In this document: positions 8,850 through 21,568 of the stretch, piece by piece | Position numbering within the stretch: position 1 is the first letter of the stretch | How the letters are laid out: the number at the start of each line of letters is the position of its first letter | Source of the DNA: Citrobacter freundii | GTDB taxonomy: Bacteria; Pseudomonadota; Gammaproteobacteria; Enterobacterales; Enterobacteriaceae | Length of the DNA: 64,000 bases | Assembly: GCF_011077955.1 (NCBI RefSeq) | Contig: NZ_JAALBX010000014.1 | Span: 1-64,000 of the forward strand | Direction of reading: 5' to 3' | Translations under genes and position numbers: made by a program | The notes under the pieces: generated by a model | Database searches by the model: none | What the model saw: the letters and a program-made list of their open reading frames with translations, nothing else | What the model was told of the DNA's origin: nothing

Positions 8850-10523
8850 TTACAGGCCGGCGAGCGCCGCCTCACGATCATGGAAGAACGCCAGACGCCC
8901 AGGGATGGGCGTAACTTGCGCGCGCGCCAGCGTGCGTAACGGCTGGAATTCAAGATGACAAATACGCAGCTCGCAACCGTCCGGTAACCGGGCGATAAAG
9001 CGTTGCAGCGCATCCAGGCCGCCCGCATCCAGCACGGGCACCGCGTCCCATTGCATCACGATAATCCGCTTGCCTTGCGCCTGGTGCATCAGCGGGCCAA
9101 ACACGCCCTCCGCCGCGGCGAAAAACAGCGGACCGGTAACGCGCACCGCCAGGACATCATCCGGCACTGTCACGTTGAGCGGCGCAAGACGTGTCATTCG
9201 CGCCACTCGACGCATAAACAGCAGCGATGCCAGCACAATGCCGACGCTAATCGCGATCACCATATCGAACAACACGGTAAGCGACATGCACAATAACATC
9301 ACCAGGATGTCGTCTTTCGGCGCGTGACGTAACAGGCTGACCACTTTATGGGCCTCGCTCATATTCCACGCCACCATCAGCAGCAGCGCCGCCATGGCAG
9401 ACAACGGCAGCCATGAGAGCACGGGAGCGAGCGCCAGCAGCGCCATAATCACCAGTAATGAGTGAATGACGGCCGCCACCGGCGATGTTGCCCCGGCGCG
9501 CACGTTGGCGGCAGAACGGGCAATGGCCGCGGTCGCGGTAATGCCGCCAAAGAACGGCGCAATAAGATTGCCGAGGCCCTGGCCTATCAGTTCACTGTTG
9601 GCGTTATGTTTGGTACCGGTCATGCCGTCGAGCACGACCGCGCATAGCAGCGATTCAATCGCCCCGAGCATCGCCATGGAAAACGCCGCCGGTAACAATG
9701 CCTGAATGGATGACCAGCTCAGGGTAAAACCGGAGTGCGGGATATTCCAGGGCAGCATCAACTGCGGTAGAAGTGGCGGAATACCGTTGCCCTGCGTGCC
9801 GTCAGCCAGCAGATAATGGAAGCGCGAGCCGATGGTAGCCACCTCGCCGCCAAGCACATTGACAATGCCCATCACGGCGCACCCGGCAAGCAGCGCAGGC
9901 AAATGGCCCGGCAAGCGAATCCCCAGACGCGGCCAGAACACCAGCACGCCCAGCGTGACGATGCCAATTGCCGCATCCCCGACATTAAGCGTCGGTATCG
10001 CCATCGCAAGCGCGCCGACTTTCTGCAAATAGTGCTCAGGCACATGCGCCATCTCAAGACCCAAAAAGTCCTTGATCTGCATGGTGGCGATAGTGATGCC
10101 GATACCGGAGGTAAAGCCCAGCGTCACGGAAAGAGGAATGTATTCGATAAGCCGACCAAAGCGCGCCATGCCGAACAGCACCAGAAATAATCCGGACATC
10201 AGCGTCGCCACTAAGAGTCCCGCCAGGCCAAACTGTTGGGCAACGGGATAGAGGATCACCACAAACGCGGCGGTAGGACCGGAGACGCTAAAACGCGAGC
10301 CGCCGCTTAACGCGATGACAATGCCCGCGACGGCTGAGGTATACAGGCCATACTGGGGCGCAACACCGCTACCAATCGCCAGCGCCATCGCCAGCGGTAT
10401 CGCGATGATCCCGACGGTGATCCCGGCAATCAGATCGCGACTAAAACGAGATGCGGTATATTTCTCACGCCAACAGGCGTCAATCAGGGCGCGAAAAGGC
10501 AAGAAGTGGGCTATAGAAGACAT
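8850..10523 (-). CDS. dauA: SulP-family C4-dicarboxylic acid transporter DauA
   Basis: 557 residues from the ATG at 10521-10523, placed by alignment to E. coli DauA (YchM); three upstream in-frame ATGs have no better ribosome site. The N-terminal half has 10 or more membrane helices, including [20 protein letters not shown] and [19 protein letters not shown]-terminal cytoplasmic STAS domain starts around residue 430 ([15 protein letters not shown]). DauA is an aerobic succinate/aspartate/fumarate carrier active at acidic pH. It lies downstream of prs on the same strand but is separated from it by the divergence region and is probably transcribed on its own. Confidence 0.93.
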   Translation of the reverse strand: MSSIAHFLPFRALIDACWREKYTASRFSRDLIAGITVGIIAIPLAMALAIGSGVAPQYGLYTSAVAGIVIALSGGSRFSVSGPTAAFVVILYPVAQQFGLAGLLVATLMSGLFLVLFGMARFGRLIEYIPLSVTLGFTSGIGITIATMQIKDFLGLEMAHVPEHYLQKVGALAMAIPTLNVGDAAIGIVTLGVLVFWPRLGIRLPGHLPALLAGCAVMGIVNVLGGEVATIGSRFHYLLADGTQGNGIPPLLPQLMLPWNIPHSGFTLSWSSIQALLPAAFSMAMLGAIESLLCAVVLDGMTGTKHNANSELIGQGLGNLIAPFFGGITATAAIARSAANVRAGATSPVAAVIHSLLVIMALLALAPVLSWLPLSAMAALLLMVAWNMSEAHKVVSLLRHAPKDDILVMLLCMSLTVLFDMVIAISVGIVLASLLFMRRVARMTRLAPLNVTVPDDVLAVRVTGPLFFAAAEGVFGPLMHQAQGKRIIVMQWDAVPVLDAGGLDALQRFIARLPDGCELRICHLEFQPLRTLARAQVTPIPGRLAFFHDREAALAGL

Positions 10524-10608
10524 TTTCACAGTTATCATCCATGAGCGCATCATCTGAATATTATATGTCAGACGAAGGAGGCATTAATCACACAAATAGA
10601 TTACACGA

Positions 10609-10634
10609 TAAAAAAAACCCGCCGCAGCGGGTTT
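10609..10634 (-). terminator. Intrinsic terminator of prs
   Basis: On the minus strand AAACCCGC-TGCG-GCGGGTTT is followed by a T run, starting 16 bp past the prs stop. Confidence 0.88.
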
Positions 10635-10649
10635 ATGAACGCAGGTCTG

Positions 10650-11714
<1,065 letters not shown>

Positions 11715-11747
11715 TCACCATAACTCTGTCTGCCCGAAATACTTACA

Positions 11748-12596
11748 TCACTTATCCAGCGCTTGATGCAGCGAAGAACGATTAACGCCTCGCGCGACAA
11801 AGCCATGCAGCCATTCCGGGGCTTGTTTTAGCACCTGGCGGGCGGCGGACTCTGTGTCAAATTCAGCAAATACACAAGCCCCTGTGCCAGTCAGGCGCGA
11901 CGGCGCGTATTCTAACAGCCAGGAAAGCGCGGCATCAACCTTGCGAAAACGTTTTCTTGCGATAACCTCGCAATCATTTCTGAATTCACATTTTAGTAAC
12001 GTGTCCAGGCTCCGTTTTGGGGTATTACGCGGCAATTCTGGATCGTTAAAAATCACCGGCGTCGAAATGCTCTCGCCGGGGTGGGCCACCAGATACCATT
12101 TTTCTTCCGGTTCGACGAAGGTCAACACCTCGCCCACGCCTTCTGCAAACGCGGCGCGGCCACGGACAAAAACCGGCACGTCCGCGCCAAGGGTGACACC
12201 AAGCTCTGCCAGTTGTTCATCGCTAAAGCCGGTTTTCCACAGATGGTTGAGCGCGACAAGCGTGGTGGCGGCATTGGATGAGCCACCGCCCAACCCGCCG
12301 CCCATCGGCAATTGCTTATCCACGGCGATATCTGCGCCTAACGGGCCGCGAAACCCGTTGTCGCGGGCTTTTGCAGCCAGCATGCGCGCCGCGCGCACGA
12401 TGAGATTATCTTCATCCGCCACGCCCGGCACCGGCGTCAGCAGCCGGATGGCATCATCATTACGCGGCTCGATATCCAGCGAATCGCCATAATCGAGAAA
12501 CTGAAACAGCGTCTGTAAATCATGATAGCCGTCAGCTCGACGGCCCGTGATATATAAAAACAGGTTCAGTTTTGCAGGAGAGGGCCAGCGCCGCAT
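11748..12596 (-). CDS. ispE: 4-diphosphocytidyl-2-C-methyl-D-erythritol kinase
   Basis: GHMP kinase of the MEP isoprenoid pathway; 282 residues (283 in E. coli). It has the substrate motif [20 protein letters not shown] at the start and the glycine-rich ATP loop [16 protein letters not shown] at about residue 95. Its ATG overlaps the stop of lolB as TAATG, so the two are translationally coupled. It leads into prs, forming the lolB-ispE-prs order of enterobacteria. Confidence 0.97.
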   Translation of the reverse strand: MRRWPSPAKLNLFLYITGRRADGYHDLQTLFQFLDYGDSLDIEPRNDDAIRLLTPVPGVADEDNLIVRAARMLAAKARDNGFRGPLGADIAVDKQLPMGGGLGGGSSNAATTLVALNHLWKTGFSDEQLAELGVTLGADVPVFVRGRAAFAEGVGEVLTFVEPEEKWYLVAHPGESISTPVIFNDPELPRNTPKRSLDTLLKCEFRNDCEVIARKRFRKVDAALSWLLEYAPSRLTGTGACVFAEFDTESAARQVLKQAPEWLHGFVARGVNRSSLHQALDK

Positions 12597-13219
12597 TATT
12601 TCACCGTCCAGCTGTCCATTTTAAGTTTGATACGCTGATCGCCTTCGCGCAGTTCCATGTTGGCAGGCAGGGCAGGCTGCGTTTTGGTGTCATAACCGCC
12701 ATAGGTGACCGTCCAGTCTTTACCGTTCTGGTTGTACTTCACTTCGCTCAGGCGATAGTTGTCATCCAGTTTGTAATCGGTCGCCTCGCCCGGAATACCT
12801 AAAATCCACTGGCGCAGGCTGTTTATCGGGATAGGCATACCGGTAAGTTTGCCAATCATCTCTTCGGCATCGGTATCGGTATAGCGCTGGCCTTTGCTGT
12901 CCACCAGTTGTACCTGTCCGGGCTGCGCGTTCAGCTCAAGTTCAGTGCTGCCAAGTGGGTTCGTCAGCAGAAGGCGATAGCGATCCTTACCGGTTTGTTG
13001 CCAGAAGAAGCGGGCGTACACTTTTTGTTTGTCAGACAGATAAGCAAAAGAACCGCGGGTCTGATACTGGGAAATTTTCGCGACCTGTTGCTGATGCTGT
13101 TGCCACTGCGGGGCGTCAGGACTTTTTCCCGGGCCTTTTGGCGTAGTGACGGCGCATGCCGTCAGGATCAGGCTTGCCAGCGGTAAAAGACGAATTAACG
13201 GGAAGGGAGAACGAATCAT
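12596..13219 (-). CDS. lolB: Outer-membrane lipoprotein receptor LolB
   Basis: LolB takes lipoproteins from the carrier LolA and inserts them into the outer membrane. The start at 13217-13219 ([14 protein letters not shown]) gives 207 residues, as in E. coli. The signal peptide ends in the lipobox LTAC, so the mature protein begins at that Cys. The body keeps [27 protein letters not shown] and [15 protein letters not shown]. It is divergent from hemA across about 200 bp. Confidence 0.96.
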   Translation of the reverse strand: MIRSPFPLIRLLPLASLILTACAVTTPKGPGKSPDAPQWQQHQQQVAKISQYQTRGSFAYLSDKQKVYARFFWQQTGKDRYRLLLTNPLGSTELELNAQPGQVQLVDSKGQRYTDTDAEEMIGKLTGMPIPINSLRQWILGIPGEATDYKLDDNYRLSEVKYNQNGKDWTVTYGGYDTKTQPALPANMELREGDQRIKLKMDSWTVK

Positions 13220-13420
13220 GTTGCGGCAAATCCTTGAAAGTAGGTTAGCTTGATAACCCTTCATGCTAGCTTCCAGCGAGAAATGCGTCTACGGTCAAGT
13301 TATCTTAAATGATCTGTTCACCGATTGATTCAAAAGAGGGTGTTCTCTTTTATTGACCTTGCTCATCCTGTATGATGCGCGGAGTTCAACCTTATCAACG
13401 CTGGTACTATTCCCGCTGAC

Positions 13421-14677
13421 ATGACCCTTTTAGCACTCGGCATCAACCACAAAACGGCCCCGATTTCACTGCGAGAACGCGTTACGTTTTCGCCGGAAAC
13501 GCTCGACCAGGCGCTGGAAAGCTTGCTGGCACAGCCGATGGTGCAGGGCGGAGTGGTGTTATCTACGTGTAACCGTACCGAACTCTATTTAAGCGTTGAG
13601 CAGCAAGACGATCTCCACGAACGTCTGGTGCGCTGGCTGTGCGATTACCATCAGCTTGATGAAGCTGAGGTGAGAAACAGCCTGTACTGGCACCACGACA
13701 ACGACGCCGTCAGCCATTTGATGCGCGTGGCCAGCGGACTGGATTCGCTGGTCCTCGGCGAACCGCAAATTCTCGGTCAGGTTAAAAAAGCCTTCTCGGA
13801 TTCTCAGCGCGGCCACACTCAGTCAAGTGAACTGGAGCGGATGTTCCAGAAGTCGTTCTCTGTGGCAAAACGGGTGCGCACCGAAACCGAGATCGGCGCC
13901 AGCGCGGTATCGGTGGCGTTCGCCGCCTGTACCCTGGCTCGTCAAATCTTTGAATCGCTCTCAAAAGTGACCGTGCTGCTGGTCGGCGCGGGCGAAACGA
14001 TTGAACTCGCCGCGCGTCATTTGCGCGAACACAACGTGTCAAAAATGATTATCGCCAACCGCACCCGCGAGCGCGCTCAGCGCCTGGCGGATGAAGTGGG
14101 TGCCGATGTCATTGAACTGAGCGAAATCGATGAGCGTCTGAAAGAAGCCGATATTATTATCAGTTCCACCGCAAGTCCGCTGCCTATCATAGGTAAAGGC
14201 ATGGTGGAGCGCGCGTTAAAAGCCCGCCGCAATCAACCGATGCTGCTGGTGGATATCGCCGTTCCGCGTGATGTAGAGCCAGAAGTTGGCAAACTCGCCA
14301 ACGCCTATCTCTACAGCGTGGACGATCTGCAATCGATCATTTCGCATAATCTGGCCCAGCGTAAAGCCGCCGCCGTGCAGGCTGAAACTATCGTTGAGCA
14401 GGAAGCCAGTGAATTTATGGCCTGGATGCGCGCCCAGGGCGCCACCGAGACCATTCGCGAATACCGCAGCCAGGCCGAACAGGTGCGTGACGATCTCACC
14501 GCCCGCGCCATTGCTGCACTGCAACAAGGCGGCGACGCCGAAGCCATCATGCAGGATCTAGCCTGGAAGTTAACCAACCGGCTTATCCATGCGCCAACCA
14601 AATCTCTCCAGCAGGCCGCCCGTGACGGGGATGACGATCGCCTGCATATTCTGCGCAACAGCCTTGGGCTGGAGTAG
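13421..14677 (+). CDS. hemA: Glutamyl-tRNA reductase
   Basis: First committed enzyme of C5-pathway haem synthesis: NADPH reduces Glu-tRNA to glutamate-1-semialdehyde. It has 418 residues, the family length. The active-site Cys50 lies in [12 protein letters not shown], and the Rossmann glycine motif [14 protein letters not shown] is at about residue 190. The N-terminal [14 protein letters not shown] includes the degron region that makes enterobacterial HemA unstable when haem is plentiful. It heads the hemA-prfA-prmC-sirB2-sirB1-kdsA run. A TATGAT -10-like hexamer at 13371-13376 fits a proximal promoter, but no well-spaced -35 is clear. Confidence 0.97.
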   Translation: MTLLALGINHKTAPISLRERVTFSPETLDQALESLLAQPMVQGGVVLSTCNRTELYLSVEQQDDLHERLVRWLCDYHQLDEAEVRNSLYWHHDNDAVSHLMRVASGLDSLVLGEPQILGQVKKAFSDSQRGHTQSSELERMFQKSFSVAKRVRTETEIGASAVSVAFAACTLARQIFESLSKVTVLLVGAGETIELAARHLREHNVSKMIIANRTRERAQRLADEVGADVIELSEIDERLKEADIIISSTASPLPIIGKGMVERALKARRNQPMLLVDIAVPRDVEPEVGKLANAYLYSVDDLQSIISHNLAQRKAAAVQAETIVEQEASEFMAWMRAQGATETIREYRSQAEQVRDDLTARAIAALQQGGDAEAIMQDLAWKLTNRLIHAPTKSLQQAARDGDDDRLHILRNSLGLE

Positions 14678-14712
14678 CACAACAATACATATAATAAGGT
14701 GAAACACCGCCT

Positions 14713-15795
14713 ATGAAGCCTTCTATCGTTGCCAAACTAGAAGCCTTGCAGGAGCGCCACGAAGAAGTTCAGGCCCTGCTTGGCGACGCTGCGACTATCG
14801 CGGATCAGGATCGCTTTCGCGCCCTCTCTCGTGAATACGCGCAATTGAGCGATGTATCGCGTTGTTTTTTGCTCTGGCAACAGGTTCAGGAAGACATCGA
14901 AACGGCACAAATGCTGTTGGATGACCCGGAAATGCGCGACATGGCGCAAGAAGAATTGAACGACGCCAAACAGAAAAGCGAGCAACTGGAGCAAGAGCTT
15001 CAGGTGTTGCTGCTGCCAAAAGATCCCGATGATGAGCGTAACGCGTTTGTCGAAGTGCGCGCGGGCACCGGCGGCGACGAAGCGGCGCTGTTTGCAGGCG
15101 ATCTGTTTCGGATGTACAGCCGCTACGCCGAATCGCGTCGCTGGCGCGTTGAAGTCATGAGCGCCAGTGATGGCGAGCATGGCGGCTATAAAGAAGTGAT
15201 CGCGAAAATCAGCGGCGACGGCGTTTATGGTCGCCTTAAATTTGAATCCGGCGGTCATCGCGTCCAGCGCGTTCCGGCTACCGAATCCCAGGGGCGTATC
15301 CACACCTCCGCCTGTACGGTGGCGGTGATGCCGGAATTGCCTGAAGCGGAACTGCCGGAAATTAATCCAGGCGATCTGCGTATCGATACGTTCCGTTCCT
15401 CCGGCGCGGGCGGCCAGCACGTTAACACCACCGATTCGGCTATCCGTATTACCCACTTGCCGACCGGTATTGTGGTGGAGTGCCAGGACGAACGTTCCCA
15501 GCATAAAAACAAAGCCAAAGCGCTGTCGGTGCTGGGCGCGCGTATCCATGCGGCGGAAATGGCCAAACGCCATCAGGCAGAAGCTTCAACGCGGCGTAAT
15601 CTGCTGGGCAGCGGCGATCGCAGCGATCGTAACCGCACCTATAACTTCCCGCAGGGGCGCGTGACCGATCACCGCATCAACCTGACGGTGTACCGTCTGG
15701 ATGAAGTGATGGAAGGCAAACTCGATATGCTTATCGAACCTATCGTGCAGGAATACCAGGCCGATCAGTTGGCTGCACTCTCCGAGCAGGAATAA
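14713..15795 (+). CDS. prfA: Peptide chain release factor 1
   Basis: RF1 reads UAA and UAG; 360 residues. The codon-recognition tripeptide PAT (in [11 protein letters not shown]) and the catalytic GGQ ([15 protein letters not shown]) are intact. The GGQ glutamine is the target of PrmC, whose gene follows with a TAATG overlap. A 35-bp gap separates it from hemA. Confidence 0.98.
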   Translation: MKPSIVAKLEALQERHEEVQALLGDAATIADQDRFRALSREYAQLSDVSRCFLLWQQVQEDIETAQMLLDDPEMRDMAQEELNDAKQKSEQLEQELQVLLLPKDPDDERNAFVEVRAGTGGDEAALFAGDLFRMYSRYAESRRWRVEVMSASDGEHGGYKEVIAKISGDGVYGRLKFESGGHRVQRVPATESQGRIHTSACTVAVMPELPEAELPEINPGDLRIDTFRSSGAGGQHVNTTDSAIRITHLPTGIVVECQDERSQHKNKAKALSVLGARIHAAEMAKRHQAEASTRRNLLGSGDRSDRNRTYNFPQGRVTDHRINLTVYRLDEVMEGKLDMLIEPIVQEYQADQLAALSEQE

Positions 15796-16625
15796 TGGAT
15801 TTTCAACACTGGTTACGGCACGCCGTCGCACAGCTTGTGAACAGCGAATCTCCGCGTCGTGACGCGGAGATCCTGCTGGGCTTTGTAACCGGAAAAACCC
15901 GCACATTCATTATGGCGTTTGGCGAGACGCCGCTTACCGGGGCGCAGCAAGCTGAGCTTGACGCCTTGCTGGCGCGGCGCGTCACCGGGGAGCCGGTGGC
16001 CTATCTTATCGGCGAGCGGGAATTCTGGTCACTGCCGTTGATGGTCTCTCCCGCCACCCTCATTCCCCGTCCCGATACCGAATGCGTCGTGGAGCAAGCG
16101 CTCGCGCGCTTACCCGCGACACCATGCCGCATTCTCGATTTAGGCACCGGTACCGGCGCGATTGCACTGGCGCTGGCGTCTGAGCGCCCGGATTGTGAAG
16201 TGGTCGCGGTTGATAAAGTCCCGCAAGCGGTAGAGTTGGCCCGGCGCAATGCCCGGCGTTTGGATATGACGCGCGTGGCTATTTATCAAAGCGATTGGTT
16301 TAGCGCGCTTCCCGGACAACGCTTTACGCTTATTGTCAGCAATCCACCTTATATCGATACCGAAGACGAGCACTTAAGCCTCGGCGACGTGCGATTTGAA
16401 CCGCGTTCGGCGCTGGTTGCGCCAGATAAGGGGTTAGCGGATATCGATTATTTGATTCGCGAAGCGCGGGCACACCTGGAACCCGGCGGCTGGCTGGTGC
16501 TGGAGCACGGCTGGCAGCAGGGCGAGGTGGTGCGCGCGCTGTTTAACAAAGCAGGATTCAACGCAGTAGAAACCGGTCTGGATTATGGCGGAAATGAACG
16601 CCTGACCATGGGACAAATAACTTAA
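15795..16625 (+). CDS. prmC: Release factor glutamine methyltransferase
   Basis: PrmC (HemK) methylates the GGQ glutamine of RF1 and RF2. It has 276 residues with the SAM-binding LDLGTGTGAIALALA (about residue 115) and the catalytic NPPY (IVSNPPYIDTED). The start overlaps the prfA stop (TAATG), coupling modifier to substrate. Confidence 0.97.
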   Translation: MDFQHWLRHAVAQLVNSESPRRDAEILLGFVTGKTRTFIMAFGETPLTGAQQAELDALLARRVTGEPVAYLIGEREFWSLPLMVSPATLIPRPDTECVVEQALARLPATPCRILDLGTGTGAIALALASERPDCEVVAVDKVPQAVELARRNARRLDMTRVAIYQSDWFSALPGQRFTLIVSNPPYIDTEDEHLSLGDVRFEPRSALVAPDKGLADIDYLIREARAHLEPGGWLVLEHGWQQGEVVRALFNKAGFNAVETGLDYGGNERLTMGQIT

Positions 16626-16637
16626 CAGGAGTAAGTC

Positions 16638-17033
16638 ATGGCGACCTATTTTGCGCTAAAGCACATGCATATTCTCACCGCATTCCTTTCCGTTAGCCTG
16701 TTTATTCTGCGCTACTGGTGGCAATATCGTGGTTCAGCCATGTCGACCAAACGCTGGGTGCGCATTGTTCCCCATATTAACGACACGATACTGCTGGGGA
16801 CGGGCGTTGCGCTGGTGGTGATTACCCATTTCTACCCCTTCACCCCGCAAGGCGCATGGCTGACTGAAAAACTATTTGGCGTTATCATCTATATCGTTTT
16901 AGGTTTTATCGCGCTGGGCCGACGCCCGCGTAGCCAGCAGGTACGCTGGATTGCTTTTCTGCTGGGATTGGTGGTCATTTATATCGTTATCAAACTGGCC
17001 ACCACCAAAATACCGTTATTGGGGTTTGTATGA
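16638..17033 (+). CDS. sirB2: SirB2-family membrane protein
   Basis: 131 residues and four hydrophobic segments. It starts MATYFALKHMHILTAFLSVS and ends in VVIYIVIKLATTKIPLLGFV. It matches enterobacterial SirB2 (YchQ), first named as a multicopy inducer of invasion genes in Salmonella; the molecular role is not established. It has a good AGGAG site and overlaps sirB1 by 4 bp (ATGA). Confidence 0.92.
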   Translation: MATYFALKHMHILTAFLSVSLFILRYWWQYRGSAMSTKRWVRIVPHINDTILLGTGVALVVITHFYPFTPQGAWLTEKLFGVIIYIVLGFIALGRRPRSQQVRWIAFLLGLVVIYIVIKLATTKIPLLGFV

Positions 17034-17839
17034 AGTCGTTAGCCGATTTCGAGTTTAATAAAGCGCCGTTATGCGACGGCATGATTTTGATATCGCAGAT
17101 GATCCGCGAGGACTTCCCGGCTCAGGACGTTCACAAGAAACTGCAATCGCTGGTGAAACTTGCCCGCGAAGAGATTAGCGGTGGGCTTCATCAGGATATC
17201 CAGCTAGAAAAATTGCTGGAACTGTTTTACGGCGAGTGGGGTTTCAAGGACTCCCGGGGCGTTTATAAGCTTTCCGACGCCTTGTGGTTAGACAAGGTTC
17301 TTGAGAATCGTCAGGGCAGTGCGGTGGCGCTGGGCGCCATTCTGCTGTGGGTTGCCGAGCAACTGGATATTCCGCTGATGCCGGTGATTTTCCCAACCCA
17401 GCTTATCCTGCGCGCTGACTGGATGGATGGCGAAATGTGGCTTATCAATCCTTTCAACGGCGAAACGCTGGATGAACATACGCTTGAAGTGTGGCTCAAA
17501 GGGAATATCAGCCCGGTTGCGGAACTGTACGTTGACGATCTTGAAGAGTCCGAGAACGCCGACGTTATCCGTAAATTGCTCGATACGCTGAAGGCGGCGC
17601 TAATGGAAGAGCGGCAAATGCTGCTGGCGCTGCGCACCAGCGAAGCGCTGCTGCAATTTAATCCCGAAGATCCCTATGAGATTCGCGATCGCGGCCTGAT
17701 TTACGCCCAGCTTGATTGCGACCATGTGGCGCTCACCGATCTTAGTTATTTCGTCGAGCAGTGCCCGGAAGATCCAATCAGCGAAATGATCCGCGCGCAA
17801 ATTAATTCGATTTCTCATAAACAGATTACCCTGCATTAA
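17030..17839 (+). CDS. sirB1: SirB1 family protein (transglutaminase-like, TPR)
   Basis: 269 residues, the E. coli YchA/SirB1 length. The first ~170 residues form the transglutaminase-like SirB1 N domain (RQGSAVALGAILLWVAEQL), and the rest is a TPR-like helical region. Its function is unknown; it is always found beside sirB2 and kdsA in enterobacteria. Its start overlaps the sirB2 stop, indicating one transcript. Confidence 0.93.
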   Translation: MKSLADFEFNKAPLCDGMILISQMIREDFPAQDVHKKLQSLVKLAREEISGGLHQDIQLEKLLELFYGEWGFKDSRGVYKLSDALWLDKVLENRQGSAVALGAILLWVAEQLDIPLMPVIFPTQLILRADWMDGEMWLINPFNGETLDEHTLEVWLKGNISPVAELYVDDLEESENADVIRKLLDTLKAALMEERQMLLALRTSEALLQFNPEDPYEIRDRGLIYAQLDCDHVALTDLSYFVEQCPEDPISEMIRAQINSISHKQITLH

Positions 17840-17870
17840 TGGCAGTACGTTTCTGATTTACACCTGATAA

Positions 17871-18734
<864 letters not shown>

Positions 18735-18750
18735 TTTTCCGCTGGATAAA

Positions 18751-18781
18751 AAAACGCCCTGCAAAACCGCAGGGCGTTTTT
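18751..18781. terminator. Bidirectional terminator between kdsA and chaA
   Basis: AAAACGCCCTGC-AAAACC-GCAGGGCGTTTT, with A and T runs on both sides, lies in the 69-bp gap between two convergent genes. Confidence 0.93.
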
Positions 18782-18803
18782 GTTTGCGTCAAGCCTGACG
18801 CAA

Positions 18804-19907
18804 TCAGGCGAAAATCGTCATCAGATAGGCGGCGAACACCGCCAGATGCGCGGTGCCGTTCAGCACATTGGTGCGCCCGGTTGAGAACGAAAGCTGGCAC
18901 AACACCAGCGACGTCAGCATCACGATCATTTCCGGCGCGCCGAGACCAAAAATAAGCTCGTTACCGGTCAGAATAGCGATAAGCGTCACGGCCGGAACCG
19001 TCAGAGAAATTGTCGCCAGCACCGAGCCGAAAAACAAATTCATGGCGCGCTGCACCTGATTGTTCATTACCGCTTTAATGGCGCCCAACCCTTCCGGGGA
19101 GAGAATTAATAGCGCGACCAGAAAGCCGGTAAACGCCACCGGCGCATTCAGCGTCGTCAGCAAAGACTCCAGCGGATACGCGTTCATTTTGGTCACGGCA
19201 ATGACCGCAATCAGATGCACGACAAGCCAGGACGCATGCCACACATTGCTGTGTGCGGACGGTTTCCCGTGATGCGGGTCATCGTCATCGCCTTCATCTT
19301 CATGCTCATAAACAAACAGGCTCTGATGGGTTTTCGTCTGGATTAACAAAAACACGCCATACATCGCGGCGGAAATCAGCGCCACCAGCAAAGACTGCCC
19401 CAGGGTGAAATTGGCTTCGGGTAACGCCATAGGGAACACCAGCACAATCACTGCCAGCGGAAATAAAGCGATGAGGTACTGTTTAATGCCGAATAAATTC
19501 ACATATTGCGTGGCAAATTTACGTCCGCCCATCAGCAGCGCACAGCCGACCAGGCCGCCGGTGACAATCATAATGATGGAGTAAAGTGTGTCGCGCATCA
19601 GGGTTGGCGCGGCATCGCCGGTTGCCATCAGCGCCGAGATAAGACTGACTTCAAGAATAACGACCGATAAGCTTAAAATCAGCGAGCCATAAGGTTCGCC
19701 TAAACGGTGGGCCAGTACATCCGCGTGGCGAACCACACTAAAAGCGCTGCTAAGAATGGCGACCAGCGCCAGCGCATTAATACCGATGACCACTGGCAGC
19801 GACTGGCTGGAACCCCAAAAGGCCAGCACTGACAGTGCAATCACCGGAAAAATGAGGGAACTCTCCTTATGGCGGGTTTTAACCGCCTCATGTGCTGTTT
19901 GTGTCAT
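18804..19907 (-). CDS. chaA: Sodium(potassium)/calcium-proton antiporter ChaA
   Basis: 367 residues from the ATG at 19905-19907 (MTQTAHEAVKTRHKESSLIF), which has a CTGGAG site upstream; a longer open frame exists but has no homology. About 11 membrane helices include the CaCA-type repeats GEPYGSLILSLSVVILEVSL and LLILSPEGLGAIKAVMNNQ. An acidic-histidine loop EDEGDDDDPHHGKP lies in the middle. It exports Ca2+, Na+ and K+ at alkaline pH and is divergent from chaB. Confidence 0.95.
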   Translation of the reverse strand: MTQTAHEAVKTRHKESSLIFPVIALSVLAFWGSSQSLPVVIGINALALVAILSSAFSVVRHADVLAHRLGEPYGSLILSLSVVILEVSLISALMATGDAAPTLMRDTLYSIIMIVTGGLVGCALLMGGRKFATQYVNLFGIKQYLIALFPLAVIVLVFPMALPEANFTLGQSLLVALISAAMYGVFLLIQTKTHQSLFVYEHEDEGDDDDPHHGKPSAHSNVWHASWLVVHLIAVIAVTKMNAYPLESLLTTLNAPVAFTGFLVALLILSPEGLGAIKAVMNNQVQRAMNLFFGSVLATISLTVPAVTLIAILTGNELIFGLGAPEMIVMLTSLVLCQLSFSTGRTNVLNGTAHLAVFAAYLMTIFA

Positions 19908-20178
19908 ATTTCGCTCCAGAGATGCAGGTAAATTAAGTATAGTCATTGTCAGAAAGGGTATTAAACTAACAAAAAAGCGACGCGCCCCCGGCAATATTTA
20001 CGAAGTTTTACGGCCTGATAGTTTATTTATCACCAACGCCTGATATATCTCATTTTCATTTAGAATTGGTTTACCTTACAGCTAATTAACAGCCTTCTTT
20101 TTCAATAATTCCCTCTAACTGGAAAAGCCTGTAACCCTGGCCCAAACTATAATGTCATTACTACTAAGAGAGGCCAGC

Positions 20179-20409
20179 ATGCCGTATAAATCACGAAACG
20201 ATCTGCCTGATAACGTCACTAACGTTTTGCCCGCTCACGCCCAGGATATTTATAAAGAAGCCTTTAACAGCGCCTGGGATCAATATAAAGATGCGGACGA
20301 CCGTCGTGGTGACGCCAGTCGTGAAGAAACCGCGCACCGCGTGGCGTGGGCGGCGGTTAAACATGACTATGAAAAAGGCGACGATGAAAAGTGGCATAAG
20401 AAAAAATAA
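20179..20409 (+). CDS. chaB: ChaB family protein
   Basis: 76 residues, start at MPYKSRNDLPDNV, matching E. coli ChaB in length and in the core AHAQDIYKEAFNSAWDQYKD. It is a small acidic/basic protein thought to modulate ChaA; the mechanism is unproven. The lysine-rich end is KWHKKK. Confidence 0.93.
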   Translation: MPYKSRNDLPDNVTNVLPAHAQDIYKEAFNSAWDQYKDADDRRGDASREETAHRVAWAAVKHDYEKGDDEKWHKKK

Positions 20410-20630
20410 CGTGACCGCTAATCAATTGATAATCCGGGGTGATATTTCTTACCGCCCCGTAAAACCTCGCTTCAATCGCGCTAAATTGCGCCATATCAAA
20501 TTTCAACACTTGCCAGCGCCAGGGGAATTGCCTATCGTCACACCATAATTGCTTTCGAAATGAACAGCAGACAAGGCCTGGAAGGCAACCAGAGGTAAGC
20601 AAGGAAGCGTGGCAGTGGCGGAGGTATGAA

Positions 20631-21323
20631 GTGCTAACACGTGATTTCTTAATGAAAGCGGATTGTAAGACGGCTTTTGGAGCCATTGAGGAATCGTTAT
20701 TGTGGTCATCTGAGCAGCGCGCAGCATCACTTGCCGCAACGCTTGCCTGTCGGCCTGACGATGGCCCGGTATGGATTTTTGGTTATGGTTCACTGATGTG
20801 GAACCCGGCGCTGGATTACGTTGAATCGGCGACCGGTACACTGCCGGGTTGGCATCGGGCGTTTTGCCTGCGCTTAACGGCAGGGCGGGGCACGGCTTGC
20901 AAGCCTGGGCGAATGCTGGCGCTTAAAGAGGGCGGACGAACCACTGGTGTGGCGTATCGTTTGCCGCAGGCGACGCTAAATCAGGAACTGGAACTGCTCT
21001 GGAAGCGAGAAATGATAACCGGTTGCTATATGCCCACCTGGTGCAAACTGTCGCTTGATGATGGACGCACGGTTAATGCGCTGGTGTTTATTATGGATCC
21101 CCGCCATTCGCTTTATGAGTCCGACACTCGCGCCGCGGTTATCGCGCCGCTGATTGCCGCCGCCAGCGGCCCGCTTGGCACCAACGCGCAGTATTTGTTT
21201 TCGCTGGAGCAGGAACTCGACAAACTGGGCATGCGCGACCCAACGTTAGATGAACTTATTAGTGCGGTTCGCGCATTGCAGGCACCCCAGCCCGACGCTA
21301 ACTGGCAACCGGGCTTTGCCTGA
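20631..21323 (+). CDS. chaC: Glutathione-specific gamma-glutamylcyclotransferase ChaC
   Basis: Cleaves glutathione to 5-oxoproline and Cys-Gly. It has 230 residues with a GTG start at 20631 supported by GGAGGT 6 bases before it and by alignment (MLTRDFLMKADCKTAFGAIE). The cyclotransferase loop VWIFGYGSLMWNP and the late MDPRHSLYESDTRA are present. It lies 221 bp after chaB. Confidence 0.95.
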   Translation: MLTRDFLMKADCKTAFGAIEESLLWSSEQRAASLAATLACRPDDGPVWIFGYGSLMWNPALDYVESATGTLPGWHRAFCLRLTAGRGTACKPGRMLALKEGGRTTGVAYRLPQATLNQELELLWKREMITGCYMPTWCKLSLDDGRTVNALVFIMDPRHSLYESDTRAAVIAPLIAAASGPLGTNAQYLFSLEQELDKLGMRDPTLDELISAVRALQAPQPDANWQPGFA

Positions 21324-21325
21324 AC

Positions 21326-21568
21326 TCAGGCGGGAACGTAGCTGATTGAATGCTCAAGCGACTGGCTGTGACTATCAATCAGCACGTTCCAGGTGCCGCT
21401 GTAGGGAACGGTAAGGTAAGCGTGCTTGCGGTTTTGTACGCTTAAAATATCGGCATTACTGCTCGGCGCGCCTTTGGCGCTCATTAAATGAATGTGACAA
21501 GAATCAGAACAGCGAACCACCACCGTATCCCCGCCAAACAATTTCAGACTCGTTTTTACCATCGCCAT
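21326..21568 (-). CDS. Small protein of unknown function, DUF1883-like
   Basis: 80 residues from ATG 21566-21568, with AGAGGG 7 bases upstream; the frame is open further but that part is not convincing. The sequence begins MAMVKTSLKLFGGDTVVVRC, includes HIHLMSAKGAPSSNAD, and ends in YLTVPYSGTWNVLIDSHSQS, suggesting a compact beta-rich fold. Such LFGGD.V.V..S...V.L proteins are often labelled DUF1883; the match is by eye only. The stop is 2 bp past the chaC stop (convergent). It is absent from this spot in E. coli K-12. Confidence 0.65.
   Translation of the reverse strand: MAMVKTSLKLFGGDTVVVRCSDSCHIHLMSAKGAPSSNADILSVQNRKHAYLTVPYSGTWNVLIDSHSQSLEHSISYVPA

Noticed and set aside
13353-13376. TTGACC / TATGAT as the hemA promoter
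   Set aside because: The spacing is only 12 bp, too short for sigma-70; the -10 may be real with another -35.
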